Shown: positions 9,425 to 19,007, numbered from the stretch's first letter. The stretch is 64,000 nt of DNA from an uncultured Opitutales bacterium (GCA_944390805.1 CALXQW010000029.1:62001-126000); one strand, 5' to 3'. Program-made: numbers and translations. The notes: a model not told the origin generated them from the letters alone.

Positions 9425-10361
9425 TTTTCATCATGGCGCCTATCTGCCTGGTTATCTCAAGGGCAACCTCCAAGGCGCGCAGCCCGAGCCTTGCGTCCAC
9501 CTTTGGATCGTGGTGGTTTATCACGCAGTCTGCAAAACTGCCAAGCTCGGCCTTTAAAGGCTCCTGCTTTTGCATAGGAACTTCTATCCTCTCCACTGCT
9601 CCGTCAACAACCTTAACCACATGCCCGCTTTGATTCATCAAATCCAAAGACATGTACCCGCCGGGTTGGAATATTCTAATCTCCCTGAGCTTCTTTAAGC
9701 TAACCCTGCTTACATTTAAGTTCGCAACACAGCCGTTCTCAAAAACTATGCGGGCATTTCCTATGTCTTCCCTGCTGCTTATTACATTTACACCAACGGC
9801 CTCTATCTTCTTTACGGGAGAGGCGGCAAGCTTTAAGACTATGCCTATGTCGTGAATCATCAGATCTAGTACGACTCCCACTTCTGTTCCTCGCGGATTA
9901 AATGGCGCAAGACGGTCGGCGGTTATAAATTTAGGATTCTTAACATGTCCTTCCATGAATCCCATTACAGGATTGAAGTGCTCTATATGCCCAACCTGTA
10001 TTACAAGATTATGAGCTTTTGCCTCGGCTATCATTGCTTCGGCTTCTTCGGTTGTTGTGCAAAACGGCTTCTCTACCAACAGATGGCAGTTTTGCCTGAG
10101 GAGAGGCACCGCAACTTGCGCGTGCTTGTCTGTGGGTACCACAACGCTGACCGCCTCGGCCGCGTTCCCAAGCTCTTCGAGCGAGTCAAACGCCTTGCAG
10201 CCGAACTTCGAGGCTATCTCTTCGGCGCGCTCCCTATTTGGATCGTACACGCCGACAAGCTCCGTTTGTTCCAATTCAGAATAAATCCTTGCGTGGTGCT
10301 GGCCAAGATATCCAACGCCCGCAACGCCGCATAAAAGTTTGCCGTTTTTCATTATCGACAA
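9414..10361 (-). CDS. Gfo/Idh/MocA-family oxidoreductase, GnnA-like, coupled to lpxB
   Basis: 315 residues: an N-terminal Rossmann fold with GVAGVGYLGQHHA near 12-24 and the sugar-dehydrogenase EKP motif (LLVEKPFCTT), then an alpha/beta substrate domain with HIEHFNP and LAPFNPRGTEVGVVLDLMIHD. The HFNP and LDLMIHD phrases are those of oxidoreductases that sit in lipid A gene clusters. GnnA of that group oxidises the 3-OH of UDP-GlcNAc before transamination by GnnB to give amide-linked lipid A. No GnnB-like aminotransferase is in the window, so the substrate is uncertain. I start at a TTG (10361) because AGGG lies five bases before it; an ATG at 10352 is the alternative. Overlap with lpxB supports a role in lipid A. 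Confidence 0.82.
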   Translation of the reverse strand: MSIMKNGKLLCGVAGVGYLGQHHARIYSELEQTELVGVYDPNRERAEEIASKFGCKAFDSLEELGNAAEAVSVVVPTDKHAQVAVPLLRQNCHLLVEKPFCTTTEEAEAMIAEAKAHNLVIQVGHIEHFNPVMGFMEGHVKNPKFITADRLAPFNPRGTEVGVVLDLMIHDIGIVLKLAASPVKKIEAVGVNVISSREDIGNARIVFENGCVANLNVSRVSLKKLREIRIFQPGGYMSLDLMNQSGHVVKVVDGAVERIEVPMQKQEPLKAELGSFADCVINHHDPKVDARLGLRALEVALEITRQIGAMMKNAR

Positions 10362-10545
10362 AATTGCCCTTTTGCGCGGATTTTACAAATATAAAATTAA
10401 CCGCATTTTTATCAGTTTTTTTTAAGCCAATCTGAGGCTATCTTACATTTGCTTCGTTTTTTAAGCCTATTGCACTACTATGCAAAAATTTTTTCTGAGC
10501 GGCTTTAGAAACTTTTCTATTTTATGGATTTTCTATTGAATCATC

Positions 10546-13458
10546 TTACTTATCAGGGGTTGAGCTACCTATGTCTTTTGCTTCGCTCTTTTCCTTTGTA
10601 GAAATATCTTTTTCAAAGGACTCCATAAGTTTTTCTTCAGAATTAAATATATTAAGAGGTCTTAAGCTTACACCTATGTCTGGATCTTCTATCTTTCCTT
10701 TTAGATTAACTTCAAATACGTTCATGAATGGATCCATCACAGATATTATTCGAGACAGCACCGGAGTCTCCACCGATCCGAACGGAGAGACCAACAATTT
10801 AGCCTTTATGTCTCCTTTTATAAACTCATAGTTTGCAAGCCCTGATATCTTTATTTTTGGGCCAGTTATAAGCAAATTATCAAAGATAACAGATCCGTCT
10901 GCTACCGAGCAATTTGCTGTGGCTTTTGTTATGTCGAAGGTTCCTATTCCAGCCCCGAATCTATTTAATGTGCGCGATATTGCCCCAAGAAGATTCAATT
11001 CTCCCAATTTTGGGCTGAGAACCTCAGCGGTGCCCGTTCCTTTTAGTTTTTCAGTGTCGAACAGAGCTCCGGATATTTTCATATTTCCGGAAAGTTTTGC
11101 GTCTTCCGCTCCTTGAAAAGCTCCTCTTGCACCCTTTATATTTTGCTTATTTAACCTGTCTTTTGCTTCTTGGGCGTCTTCCTGAAGTATCTGCTCTGGG
11201 CTCTTTCCTATATCGGAGAGCGTATCGAGAAATTCTCCCATGTCCATATTTTGGCAGTTCAAAGATAAATCTAGCGTGGCGTTTTTTCTGTCGTACAGAT
11301 TGTCTATCTTTACCTCTCCGAATACCTCTCCGTTGCAGATTCTCGCCTCTATGTTTTTTGCGCATATAAACCCGCCTGTCGAATAGGCGTCGAAAGAGGT
11401 GTTTTCGAAATCCATCGCATCTAAGCACATCTTCCCATGCGAGTTTATCCGCACCTGATATATGTCTGACTGTGCACTTTTGTCCATGGGGTTAAACAAA
11501 AGCGCATTCACACTGGCAGACGGCCTTCCCGCAAAAGATGCAACCTTGAAAACTTCTTCTACCTCCTCGCCGGCAAGCGATATTATCTCATTTTGGGTTA
11601 GATCGAAATTGCCGCTTAGAGTTGTGTTCTTAAAGTGGGTGATTCCCTTGTCGGCGTACAGCCATTGAAGATCGAACTTTGCGCGGCTTTCGCCGTTTTC
11701 TATTTTGGCGTCTAATAGGGCTATTAGCCTGGGGTTTACCAACACATAAGTTGAGAATTTCTCAAATAGCGAACCATTATATCTTGCCTTAACAGCGTTT
11801 ACATTTGCAAAACACCAGATGTATTCAGGCTCTCCCCAGCGTCCCTCTACAAATACGTCGGCATAAGGCTTATCTCCGAGAAAATCTATGCGCTTGAATA
11901 TCCTTGTCCACCAGGGCGCCATTATGCGCTTTATGCTCATGGGCACAAGATTGCCTCTTAACGCAAAAGAATAGCGCTTGTCCGACAAGTTCTGGTATAC
12001 GTCTCCGCCTATGCTCCAGCCGTCGAAGGTCTTTATAAGCGCGTTGTTTGCTTTAAATTCCATTGAGTCGGTATCGAACTCGAGGCAGGCCGACATCTCC
12101 TCTATTGGTATGTATAGAAATGAGCAGTCTTGCGAGAATATCTGTGTGTCTATTCTGACTCTCGGATTTCTTACACTCTGCTTAAACTCGATATCCGCAG
12201 ACCCCATTATAGTCATTGGCTCTTTAAATTCAGTCCCCTTAAGCTCGTCTATTTTTGTGAAAAACGGATTTTTCAATATTGCGTTTACGTCCGCAAGGGC
12301 GCTGAACTTTAAGTTTATGCTGTCTTGAGAGCCCGATATGTCAGCCTGCCACGTGCCACGCCCGTGCCTGAAAAAAAGCTGAATGCCATCTGATATGTTT
12401 TTTGCGGAGAACGAATCTTTCAGGGCTGTTATATCTGAAATTCTCCCGTGGGACGTCTTAATTTCCCTCGCTGTGAAAGATGCTTTCCTCGCTTCAAGAG
12501 AATCTTCCAATGGACTTTGCGGATTCCAGCTGATGTTTGCATGAAAATCTGTTCCGCCAACAGTGAATGTTTCATCTTTTATAGGGAGAATTACTTTTTC
12601 GGCTCTAATTCTTGCGCTTGCCTTCGTTGGTTCTTTTGCGCTTTCTATTTTTAGGTCTGCACGCGGCTCTATAATTTCAACTGCAAATTTCTCCGATGAA
12701 TGAGAGTATTTATCCGCGAGAAATGTCGCATTGACAAAAGGAGAATTCCCCTGCGTATCTATCTGAATTTCCACTGCCGGATTTTCAAACTCTTCAAAAA
12801 GCTGCCCTGCTTGTCTTAATGTATCGCAGACGGAATCCCATGCCTGTCTATGAGTCTTTGTCTTATCCTGTTTTCTTTCGGAAATTCCAAGTTTTTTTGC
12901 TGCAATACCAGCCTTTTCTATTTCTGCAATTTTCGCTCCGCCTCTTATTCTCAATTTCCCAATTCTTGCGCTTGCGCGGCTAAAGAGAAAGTCTCCATTT
13001 CTTCTTGCGAGAACTAAATTTATCTCATCGGCAACTTCTTTTTGATTATTGCCCTCTGAAGGTTTTACTTTTGCGTTTTTTACGGATATCTTTTTGGGCT
13101 CTATTATTCCATGAAAGAGTTTTTTTAGATCTATACCCGCCTCTATTCTTTCTGCCTCGAGAACAGATATTGTATCTCCGGCAAATCCGGCGGAAACTCC
13201 ATTTAATACTACACTTCCCTCTAGGCTTATGTGAGCCTCTTTTATTTTGAAGAAAAATCCGTTTTTATCGGCGTAATCGTACGCGTAATTTTTTAGAAAC
13301 TCCGGAACAGGCAACGTCTTTCCTGCCAGAAAAAGCCCTAACCATACCACCTGCAAAATAAACAGCACAAACAAAAGCATATTTACCGCGCAGCGCATCG
13401 CGCGCGGCAAAATTCCGCCTCTGCGAGACGGATCCCGATGCTTTCCCTTGAAAATCAC
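10546..13458 (-). CDS. Large AsmA-like envelope protein
   Basis: 970 residues with one membrane helix near the N terminus (about 25-46), after a basic leader, so the rest lies in the periplasm. The body is a long series of beta-strand-like segments with little repeat identity, and the last third (about 700-930) resembles the AsmA-like C-terminal region, with phrases such as LKGTGTAEVLSPKLGELNLLG and a FGSVETPVLSRI segment. AsmA/YhdP/TamB proteins form long hydrophobic grooves that carry phospholipids across the periplasm. The C-terminal 40 residues are charged and probably flexible. It begins with GTG inside the stop of the DUF4340 gene (GTGA), so it is the last gene of the ABC operon. Exact subfamily unknown. 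Confidence 0.75.
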   Translation of the reverse strand: MIFKGKHRDPSRRGGILPRAMRCAVNMLLFVLFILQVVWLGLFLAGKTLPVPEFLKNYAYDYADKNGFFFKIKEAHISLEGSVVLNGVSAGFAGDTISVLEAERIEAGIDLKKLFHGIIEPKKISVKNAKVKPSEGNNQKEVADEINLVLARRNGDFLFSRASARIGKLRIRGGAKIAEIEKAGIAAKKLGISERKQDKTKTHRQAWDSVCDTLRQAGQLFEEFENPAVEIQIDTQGNSPFVNATFLADKYSHSSEKFAVEIIEPRADLKIESAKEPTKASARIRAEKVILPIKDETFTVGGTDFHANISWNPQSPLEDSLEARKASFTAREIKTSHGRISDITALKDSFSAKNISDGIQLFFRHGRGTWQADISGSQDSINLKFSALADVNAILKNPFFTKIDELKGTEFKEPMTIMGSADIEFKQSVRNPRVRIDTQIFSQDCSFLYIPIEEMSACLEFDTDSMEFKANNALIKTFDGWSIGGDVYQNLSDKRYSFALRGNLVPMSIKRIMAPWWTRIFKRIDFLGDKPYADVFVEGRWGEPEYIWCFANVNAVKARYNGSLFEKFSTYVLVNPRLIALLDAKIENGESRAKFDLQWLYADKGITHFKNTTLSGNFDLTQNEIISLAGEEVEEVFKVASFAGRPSASVNALLFNPMDKSAQSDIYQVRINSHGKMCLDAMDFENTSFDAYSTGGFICAKNIEARICNGEVFGEVKIDNLYDRKNATLDLSLNCQNMDMGEFLDTLSDIGKSPEQILQEDAQEAKDRLNKQNIKGARGAFQGAEDAKLSGNMKISGALFDTEKLKGTGTAEVLSPKLGELNLLGAISRTLNRFGAGIGTFDITKATANCSVADGSVIFDNLLITGPKIKISGLANYEFIKGDIKAKLLVSPFGSVETPVLSRIISVMDPFMNVFEVNLKGKIEDPDIGVSLRPLNIFNSEEKLMESFEKDISTKEKSEAKDIGSSTPDK

Positions 13459-15323
13459 TTATTTTCTTCGGGCATTTTCGGTTTCGGCGCCGCTTTTGCC
13501 TTTTCTATTGTTTCAGTTTCAAATTCAAAAAGGGCATTTATAAGTTTTTGAGGTATGGCAAATACGTTTGGACATTCTGAGAATCCGCCGTATTGCTCCG
13601 TTCCTCCGGTTCTGTCCGAAAGAAAATATGTACATGTTTGGCTTATAGTTTTTCCTGTCCCCGGCAGACTTGCTGTTATCTCCAGCGCCCAACTCCATTT
13701 TACAAGTTTTCCATCGGCCGATTTGAATCCTTCCTTGCCAAATGCGAAAGGTTCAAATTCTTGCGCAACAAAACTTCTTCCATAGCCGAATATTACTTCA
13801 GCTGCGGCCTTCTTGCGCTTGTCGGCAATTTCTGCTATCTGCTTTGCAATACTTTCAGGCTGTTCCGCAGACAGCTCAAAAACCGCCTTTCCGGATTTTA
13901 AATCTACAAGCCTAATTGCCGATATTGTTGCCTTTTCCGGAAGCGTATTTATTATTCTTGAACGGTAGTCGAGCTGGTCCGACGGGAACGCCTTCAATAT
14001 TCCTGTTGGTATTCCGTAAACCGTGGAACCGCCTTCCAATGCCGCATATGCAAGAGTTGCCGCCCCGTATTTGTAAGTTGAACCTACAAGAAGAGTTCTT
14101 TCTGTCTTGTCGTCGAAAGACAGCGTTATCTTCAACGACGGATTCTCAAGTCCGTAAGATTTGAAATCTACCTTTGCGTTGTCCGATACAAAATCTCTTG
14201 CAGACAAATTAGACAGAGTTGCCAAAAGTGTGCTCATCTTTACCGAGTCCGCCGGAATGTTTCCTCCCGAACCTAATAGTTCCCATTTGCCGTCTTTGAG
14301 GCTGCGCAGCTTAACAGACGCATCTTTCGTATCTACGTCCATTCCCGAAACCGATGGAATATCGAACTTCAAGAATCTCCTATCTCTCAACGAAGTTTTC
14401 AGAGATTCAAGATTTTTAAACGAATCCGCATCGAGCGTAAACAAAGTTGGATTATCCTCAAGCTTTGCATAGACTAAATTTGAGTCTGGCACTGGGGATC
14501 CAATCAGAAGCGTCTGCCTGCGGTTTATACCCTGAAGCGTTATGGACAGAGGAAATGCTCCTATGTCGAAGTTCGCCGCAGCCTTGCTCTCCGACACAAA
14601 AGACCTTGCCGACAACGCGCAAAGCGAACTTATAAAGCCTTCCACCGCCTTATTGTTGGCTTCTGCCGCCACGGGAGACTCGAACTTCCAGCTTGGGCCG
14701 TCTTTGACCAGGCCTATTCTCATGAATTTTGAACCAGAGTTTCCGGAAGATTGCGGTATTCTTATAGATATAGATCCAACTTCAAACCTGGGTATCTCAA
14801 ATACATTTTGCGACCTTAACCTGTCTATATCTATCGCCAGGCTTTCCACAAGCTCTCTGTCTACCACTATTATCTTATCTAAGGCCTCGTCGAGCATGTA
14901 TATCCTATTTCCTATCGGCGCGGCTTTTCCTACTTTCAATGTGGTTGTTTTTTTGTCGTTGCCGAACTTAAATGTAAAGCTTGGGGAATCCAATCCGTAA
15001 TCTGCCAGAGTCTGCCCGTGCGATTTTATCTCCGATACAGAAAAGCTCGTCTGCCTGTCGAGGTATTCCAGCTGGCTCTTTATTCTGTTTACAGCAAAGA
15101 AATTTGCCGGCCACGATATGGGCTTTACTATGCGCCAGCGGTTGTTTTCAAGGCGTATCAGCCTGGGAGAATCTAGGCTTTTCCCCTCTACTTGCAGCAT
15201 GTTGAAATCTGCAAGGGGAGCTGCCGCCGCCGCGCTCTGTTTTGGCGAGCGCTCAAGTATCCATATTATGGCAAATACGACAATATTTAAAAGAAGAAGA
15301 ACTATTGTAAGTTTGTTTCTCAT
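13455..15323 (-). CDS. DUF4340-domain membrane-anchored periplasmic protein
   Basis: 622 residues. A single N-terminal helix (about 5-23) anchors a periplasmic region built of repeated units of similar layout: a strand with (L)YGL-xx-PS, then KTTTLKVGKAAPIGNRIYM or ERTLLVGSTYKYGAATLAY, then a YAALEG or Y-A-K-LED strand. At least three such units are visible (around residues 105-150, 265-300 and 395-430), which matches DUF4340 proteins. These accompany GldG-like ABC systems in many bacteria; their biochemical role is not established. It sits 20 bases after the GldG-like gene and overlaps the AsmA-like gene by four bases. The C terminus is rich in Lys, Ala and Pro. Confidence 0.8.
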   Translation of the reverse strand: MRNKLTIVLLLLNIVVFAIIWILERSPKQSAAAAAPLADFNMLQVEGKSLDSPRLIRLENNRWRIVKPISWPANFFAVNRIKSQLEYLDRQTSFSVSEIKSHGQTLADYGLDSPSFTFKFGNDKKTTTLKVGKAAPIGNRIYMLDEALDKIIVVDRELVESLAIDIDRLRSQNVFEIPRFEVGSISIRIPQSSGNSGSKFMRIGLVKDGPSWKFESPVAAEANNKAVEGFISSLCALSARSFVSESKAAANFDIGAFPLSITLQGINRRQTLLIGSPVPDSNLVYAKLEDNPTLFTLDADSFKNLESLKTSLRDRRFLKFDIPSVSGMDVDTKDASVKLRSLKDGKWELLGSGGNIPADSVKMSTLLATLSNLSARDFVSDNAKVDFKSYGLENPSLKITLSFDDKTERTLLVGSTYKYGAATLAYAALEGGSTVYGIPTGILKAFPSDQLDYRSRIINTLPEKATISAIRLVDLKSGKAVFELSAEQPESIAKQIAEIADKRKKAAAEVIFGYGRSFVAQEFEPFAFGKEGFKSADGKLVKWSWALEITASLPGTGKTISQTCTYFLSDRTGGTEQYGGFSECPNVFAIPQKLINALFEFETETIEKAKAAPKPKMPEENK

Positions 15324-15343
15324 TTTTTTTACGCGCCTTCCTC

Positions 15344-16822
15344 CTATTTTCTTACGAAATAAACCAGTATGCCTATTAGGCCAACTCCAAGCGGCAACAA
15401 GCTGAACTTTAATGCCAAATTCCTCAGGTCAGACAGGCTTAGCGTTAGGGAATACGTCTGCGTTTTGCGCGGCGCTATGTTCAAGGTGACATTATCGTCA
15501 AACATCCAATTTACGGTGTTTACCGCAAGTTTGGCGTTGCCGAGCCGGCCGAATCTTTTGTTTGCAATAAAGTTGTCGTCCCCAAAAACCGCCACACGGC
15601 CTCCTGGTATGGTAAGTCCCAATTCCGACCCTCCGCTGCGGCTTGCAACCATGGCAAGCGGCAATGGGCCACGCAGGTCTGTGCTTTCGTCGTATTTTTG
15701 CGCGCCACCCTGCGCGTAGGATTTCTCTCCCCAGCTTGTCTCCGCGCTGAGTATTATTGGAAAGAGTTTCAAGTTGTCGTCAACCGGAGCTCCCATATCT
15801 TCCATCACCGGCCGTACAGAGCCAAATTGCACCGGCAGCTGCGCGTCTATCAGATATTTTACTATCGGGTGCGGATTCTGCGGGAAACGCCTTGCTATCA
15901 GGTCTCCGTCTGAAGACTCATAGTCTGATGAGGTGTCGAGCACGAGCATGTCGCTGCTCATTATTCCCCACTCAAACAGCACCTCCTCCAGGCCTTGTAA
16001 GGAGCCAAGATCTAAAAATATTGCCGCCTTGCCTTTTGCCGTGGTAAGATACTTTCTTATTGCGTCTATTTCCCGCGGCAGAAAGGCAGCCTGAGGAGAG
16101 GCTATTATAAGAAGCCCAGCATCTTCGGGAACCTGCTTTGAAACGCTTAAGTCCAAACTTTCTACATCGTAGTTCAGATCCTTTAAATACGCAGCAAATT
16201 CCGAAAGCCCCCTCGATGGCGACGTATCTGTTGGAGACATCTCTCCATGCCCCTTTAGAAAATATATTTTTTTATCGTTGGGGCTAGTTACGGAAATTAT
16301 CGCGCCTGTAATTGCCTGCTCTCCCTTAAATGCCCTGTCTTCCGCTGATATCTCGTACAAGTCTGGAGAGTACAGTTTCTTGAACTTTCCTCCCGCGGAT
16401 ATTATCACGCAAGAGTCTATATCTTTTCCGAATTTTGTTGACAGTGTCTCCGCCAAACGCGACTCAAAATGCGGATCCACAATCCTCAGCTTTATCCTGC
16501 CATTTTTCCCAAAAGAAGACTCATACTCGTATCTTCTTAGCAATGCAGTAATCTGCCTGTACTCCTGTTCTCCTCTTGTGTTGCGCTCTCCCTTTGTGAA
16601 GGTTGAATATATCTCTACGTCCTCCGGCAGATTCAAGATTTGCGCGGCGCTCTCCGGCGACAGCGAGTTTGCCTTGTTCTCGGAAAGGTCGTACTTGTAG
16701 TAGTGGCGGGCCGCAAGAAAGTTCAATGCAACCACAAGCAACAGCCCAAGCACTATCTGGCACGCCAGATTTATTTTCCTTACGCGCCTTACAAAACTAA
16801 AATCTTCAAATCTGCGCTTCAC
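15344..16822 (-). CDS. GldG-like ABC transporter auxiliary protein
   Basis: 492 residues with a helix near 20-40 and another at the extreme C terminus (about 468-488), so the middle part is periplasmic. The middle resembles the GldG/ABC-auxiliary domain: YYKYDLSENKANSLSP after the first helix, VEIYSTFTKGE, YFLKGHGEMSP near the centre and AVFGDDNFIANKRFG near the end. In Bacteroidota GldG works with GldA and GldF in gliding motility; in other phyla the same set exists without gliding and its role is unknown. It starts with GTG inside the permease stop (GTGA), which ties it to the ABC-2 pair. Confidence 0.83.
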   Translation of the reverse strand: MKRRFEDFSFVRRVRKINLACQIVLGLLLVVALNFLAARHYYKYDLSENKANSLSPESAAQILNLPEDVEIYSTFTKGERNTRGEQEYRQITALLRRYEYESSFGKNGRIKLRIVDPHFESRLAETLSTKFGKDIDSCVIISAGGKFKKLYSPDLYEISAEDRAFKGEQAITGAIISVTSPNDKKIYFLKGHGEMSPTDTSPSRGLSEFAAYLKDLNYDVESLDLSVSKQVPEDAGLLIIASPQAAFLPREIDAIRKYLTTAKGKAAIFLDLGSLQGLEEVLFEWGIMSSDMLVLDTSSDYESSDGDLIARRFPQNPHPIVKYLIDAQLPVQFGSVRPVMEDMGAPVDDNLKLFPIILSAETSWGEKSYAQGGAQKYDESTDLRGPLPLAMVASRSGGSELGLTIPGGRVAVFGDDNFIANKRFGRLGNAKLAVNTVNWMFDDNVTLNIAPRKTQTYSLTLSLSDLRNLALKFSLLPLGVGLIGILVYFVRK

Positions 16823-17586
16823 GATTTTGCCTCCGTTATGAGCGATGTCAGCGCCAAAAGAAGAACTGTTGCGCTAAAATACAAAAAGAACGGCCTTGTG
16901 TCGAATATCGACGCGCTGAAATCCTCAAGCTGCCTGAATGTTTGCAGATAGTCTGCCGCTCCCGCCATGTAGCTTCCCCATGCGCTTTCCGTTTCGGGCG
17001 CAACTTTCATTATCAGCCCAGCGCCTACTATCGCAAGAAATAGTATGCAGAAACTAAGCATGCCCGCAACCAGAGTGCTGCGCGTCAGCGAGCTTGAAAA
17101 TATCCCTATTGCAACATACATAGCTCCGCTTGCAAATATGAAAGAATATCCCGTAAACATTTGCGGCCATGAGAATATTCTATCGTCCGATGCCGCCTGC
17201 GGCAGGCTAAAAAACAATATGAGCGGATACGCCAAAGTAAGCGCCCAAAGAAAAATATAAAATATATAGCATGCCAGATACTTTGATAAGACAACCTGCC
17301 ATGCAGAAACCGGTGTGCTCATCAGAGCCTCAAGAGTTCCCATTCTACGTTCTTCCGCAAGAGAACGCATTGTAAGCAGCGGAACCATGAAAAGTACAGG
17401 CACCCAAAATGTAGATAGGAACATTTCCATCGGAGATATTGCCGTAGTCGACGAGCTTATCTCCTCGACGCTAAGAAGATACATCAGCGCCATAAAACTT
17501 AAAAATAGAAATGCCGCAACATACGTTGATGGAGCTATAAACATCAACTGTATCTGATGGCTTAAAAGAGCTTTGAATCTTCCCAT
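16819..17586 (-). CDS. ABC-2-type transporter permease (GldF-like)
   Basis: 255 residues with six predicted membrane helices (around 17-37, 57-77, 100-125, 135-160, 170-195 and 230-248). The segment RSLAEERRMGTLEALMSTPVS between helices two and three is the typical ABC-2 coupling loop of GldF/NosY-type permeases. It is only two bases after the ATPase gene and overlaps the GldG-like gene by four bases. Together with its neighbours it forms the membrane core of an ABC system whose cargo cannot be told from sequence. Confidence 0.88.
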   Translation of the reverse strand: MGRFKALLSHQIQLMFIAPSTYVAAFLFLSFMALMYLLSVEEISSSTTAISPMEMFLSTFWVPVLFMVPLLTMRSLAEERRMGTLEALMSTPVSAWQVVLSKYLACYIFYIFLWALTLAYPLILFFSLPQAASDDRIFSWPQMFTGYSFIFASGAMYVAIGIFSSSLTRSTLVAGMLSFCILFLAIVGAGLIMKVAPETESAWGSYMAGAADYLQTFRQLEDFSASIFDTRPFFLYFSATVLLLALTSLITEAKS

Positions 17587-17588
17587 AA

Positions 17589-18602
17589 CTACTCCTTCGC
17601 GGGCTTTTTCATAACCTGTTCCCAGCTGCGCCGAGTTGCCGCCATAAACACCTCTTCAAGGCTGGGCTTGTCCAATGACACTTCCCTAAGAGCACATTCC
17701 GGAGTTGATGAAAATTCCTCCACAAGCGTCTGTCCGGCGTTTTCTCCAAGGGGAGTCTTTACCATGTATCTATAATATCCATCTGCGCCAGAAGTATCCT
17801 CTTCTAAGGAAAAGTCTGCCTTTGGCAGTACCTTCTTTAGCCTTTCGCCGAATTTCTCCGGAGAAAGCTTCAACGAGACCTTATGCCTGTTCATAGGCAA
17901 GAATTCGTTCCTAAGAGCCTCTGGCGAGCCGCTTGCAACAACGCTGCCTTGGTTTATTATTATGGCTCTGTCGCATACAAGCTCTATCTCTGGCAGTATA
18001 TGAGAGCTTATTATAACCGCCATTCTTCCTCGCAGCGATTTTATAAGCTCTCTTATGGCTATTATCTGGTGCGGGTCCAAACCTATGGTGGGCTCGTCCA
18101 TTATTATAAGGTCAGGCTCTGCAAGTATGGCGTCGGCAATGCCAACCCTCTGCCTGAATCCTTTCGACAGATTCCCTATTATCTTGCGCGCAGCCTTGTG
18201 CCTTAATTGACATATGTCCATAACTTCGTCCACGCGCTCGTCCAGCCGCCTGCCCGATAGCCCCTTAAGGCGCGCCCTATAACGCAGGTATTCAAGCACC
18301 CTTACGTCTTCGGGCAAAGGATTGTTCTCCGGCATAAAGCCTATGTGCCGTTTGGCTTTGTCCGGATAGAGGGCAACGCTTATTCCGCACACGTCGACAG
18401 TGCCGCTCGTAGCCTGGCTAAGACCTGCTATTATGCGCATTGTAGTGCTCTTGCCGGCTCCGTTTGGCCCAAGAAATCCAAGTATCTCCCCTTTGGCAAC
18501 CCTGAAGGAGATATTGTCTATGGCTTTTACCGCGCCGTACGATTTCGTCAATCTGCGAACAACCAACGCGCTCGACGCCTGCGTATCGGAATCGTCTTGC
18601 AT
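17589..18602 (-). CDS. ABC transporter ATP-binding protein (GldA/NatA-type)
   Basis: 337 residues. Walker A GPNGAGKS is at 45-52, the signature appears as NLSKGFRQRVGIA around 144-156, Walker B LIIMDEPTIGLD at 165-176, followed by a switch histidine in SSHILPE. After the ATPase core an extra domain of about 110 residues follows, as in GldA and other ABC-2 exporters. The short spacing to the permease (two bases) makes them a pair. First gene of the ABC/GldG/DUF4340/AsmA operon; the acyl carrier protein gene lies 42 bases upstream on the same strand and could be co-transcribed. Confidence 0.92.
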   Translation of the reverse strand: MQDDSDTQASSALVVRRLTKSYGAVKAIDNISFRVAKGEILGFLGPNGAGKSTTMRIIAGLSQATSGTVDVCGISVALYPDKAKRHIGFMPENNPLPEDVRVLEYLRYRARLKGLSGRRLDERVDEVMDICQLRHKAARKIIGNLSKGFRQRVGIADAILAEPDLIIMDEPTIGLDPHQIIAIRELIKSLRGRMAVIISSHILPEIELVCDRAIIINQGSVVASGSPEALRNEFLPMNRHKVSLKLSPEKFGERLKKVLPKADFSLEEDTSGADGYYRYMVKTPLGENAGQTLVEEFSSTPECALREVSLDKPSLEEVFMAATRRSWEQVMKKPAKE

Positions 18603-18644
18603 CTTCTTATCTGACTCTACCGCCGAAATCTTCCTTCTGGCGGC

Positions 18645-19007
18645 TTATTCGTTGGCCTTTTTATTTATGTAATTTTTGATATCGCCAAAGGTCTTCAGCT
18701 TCATGGCCTCGTCTGTATCTATGGAAATTCCAATGGAGTCTTCCACCATCAAGACAACTTCCATCATTGTAAGAGAGTCAAGCCCAAGCTCCTGCGCCAG
18801 AACCATATCGTCCGACGGATTCTTTAATTTGCCGCGCATAGCCGGATCCGCAAAGCGCTCCAGAATGCCCAGAACTATCACATTTATCTTTGAGGCGTCG
18901 CCCGTCTTTCTGAATTCTACTGCCGCCTCTACTGCTTCCGGCGAGCAACGTTTCATATTTTCGCGCAAATTTTCCTCGTCTTGGGGGGTAAATTCTCTTG
19001 TATTCAT
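18645..19007 (-). CDS. Acyl carrier protein with N-terminal extension
   Basis: 120 residues, longer than the usual 75-80. The carrier domain occupies about 40-120 with the phosphopantetheine site LGLDSLTMMEVV, Ser78 being the attachment residue. The helix after it (MMEVVLMVEDSIGISI) and the DIKNYI ending are typical. The first 40 residues (acidic/basic, helical) are extra. It is not next to fatty acid synthesis genes but just upstream of the ABC/AsmA operon and divergent from rsmE. It may be a dedicated carrier for a lipid-modifying enzyme; an acyl-ACP-synthetase-like gene is elsewhere in the window (40753-42405), though no link between them is shown. Confidence 0.85.
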   Translation of the reverse strand: MNTREFTPQDEENLRENMKRCSPEAVEAAVEFRKTGDASKINVIVLGILERFADPAMRGKLKNPSDDMVLAQELGLDSLTMMEVVLMVEDSIGISIDTDEAMKLKTFGDIKNYINKKANE

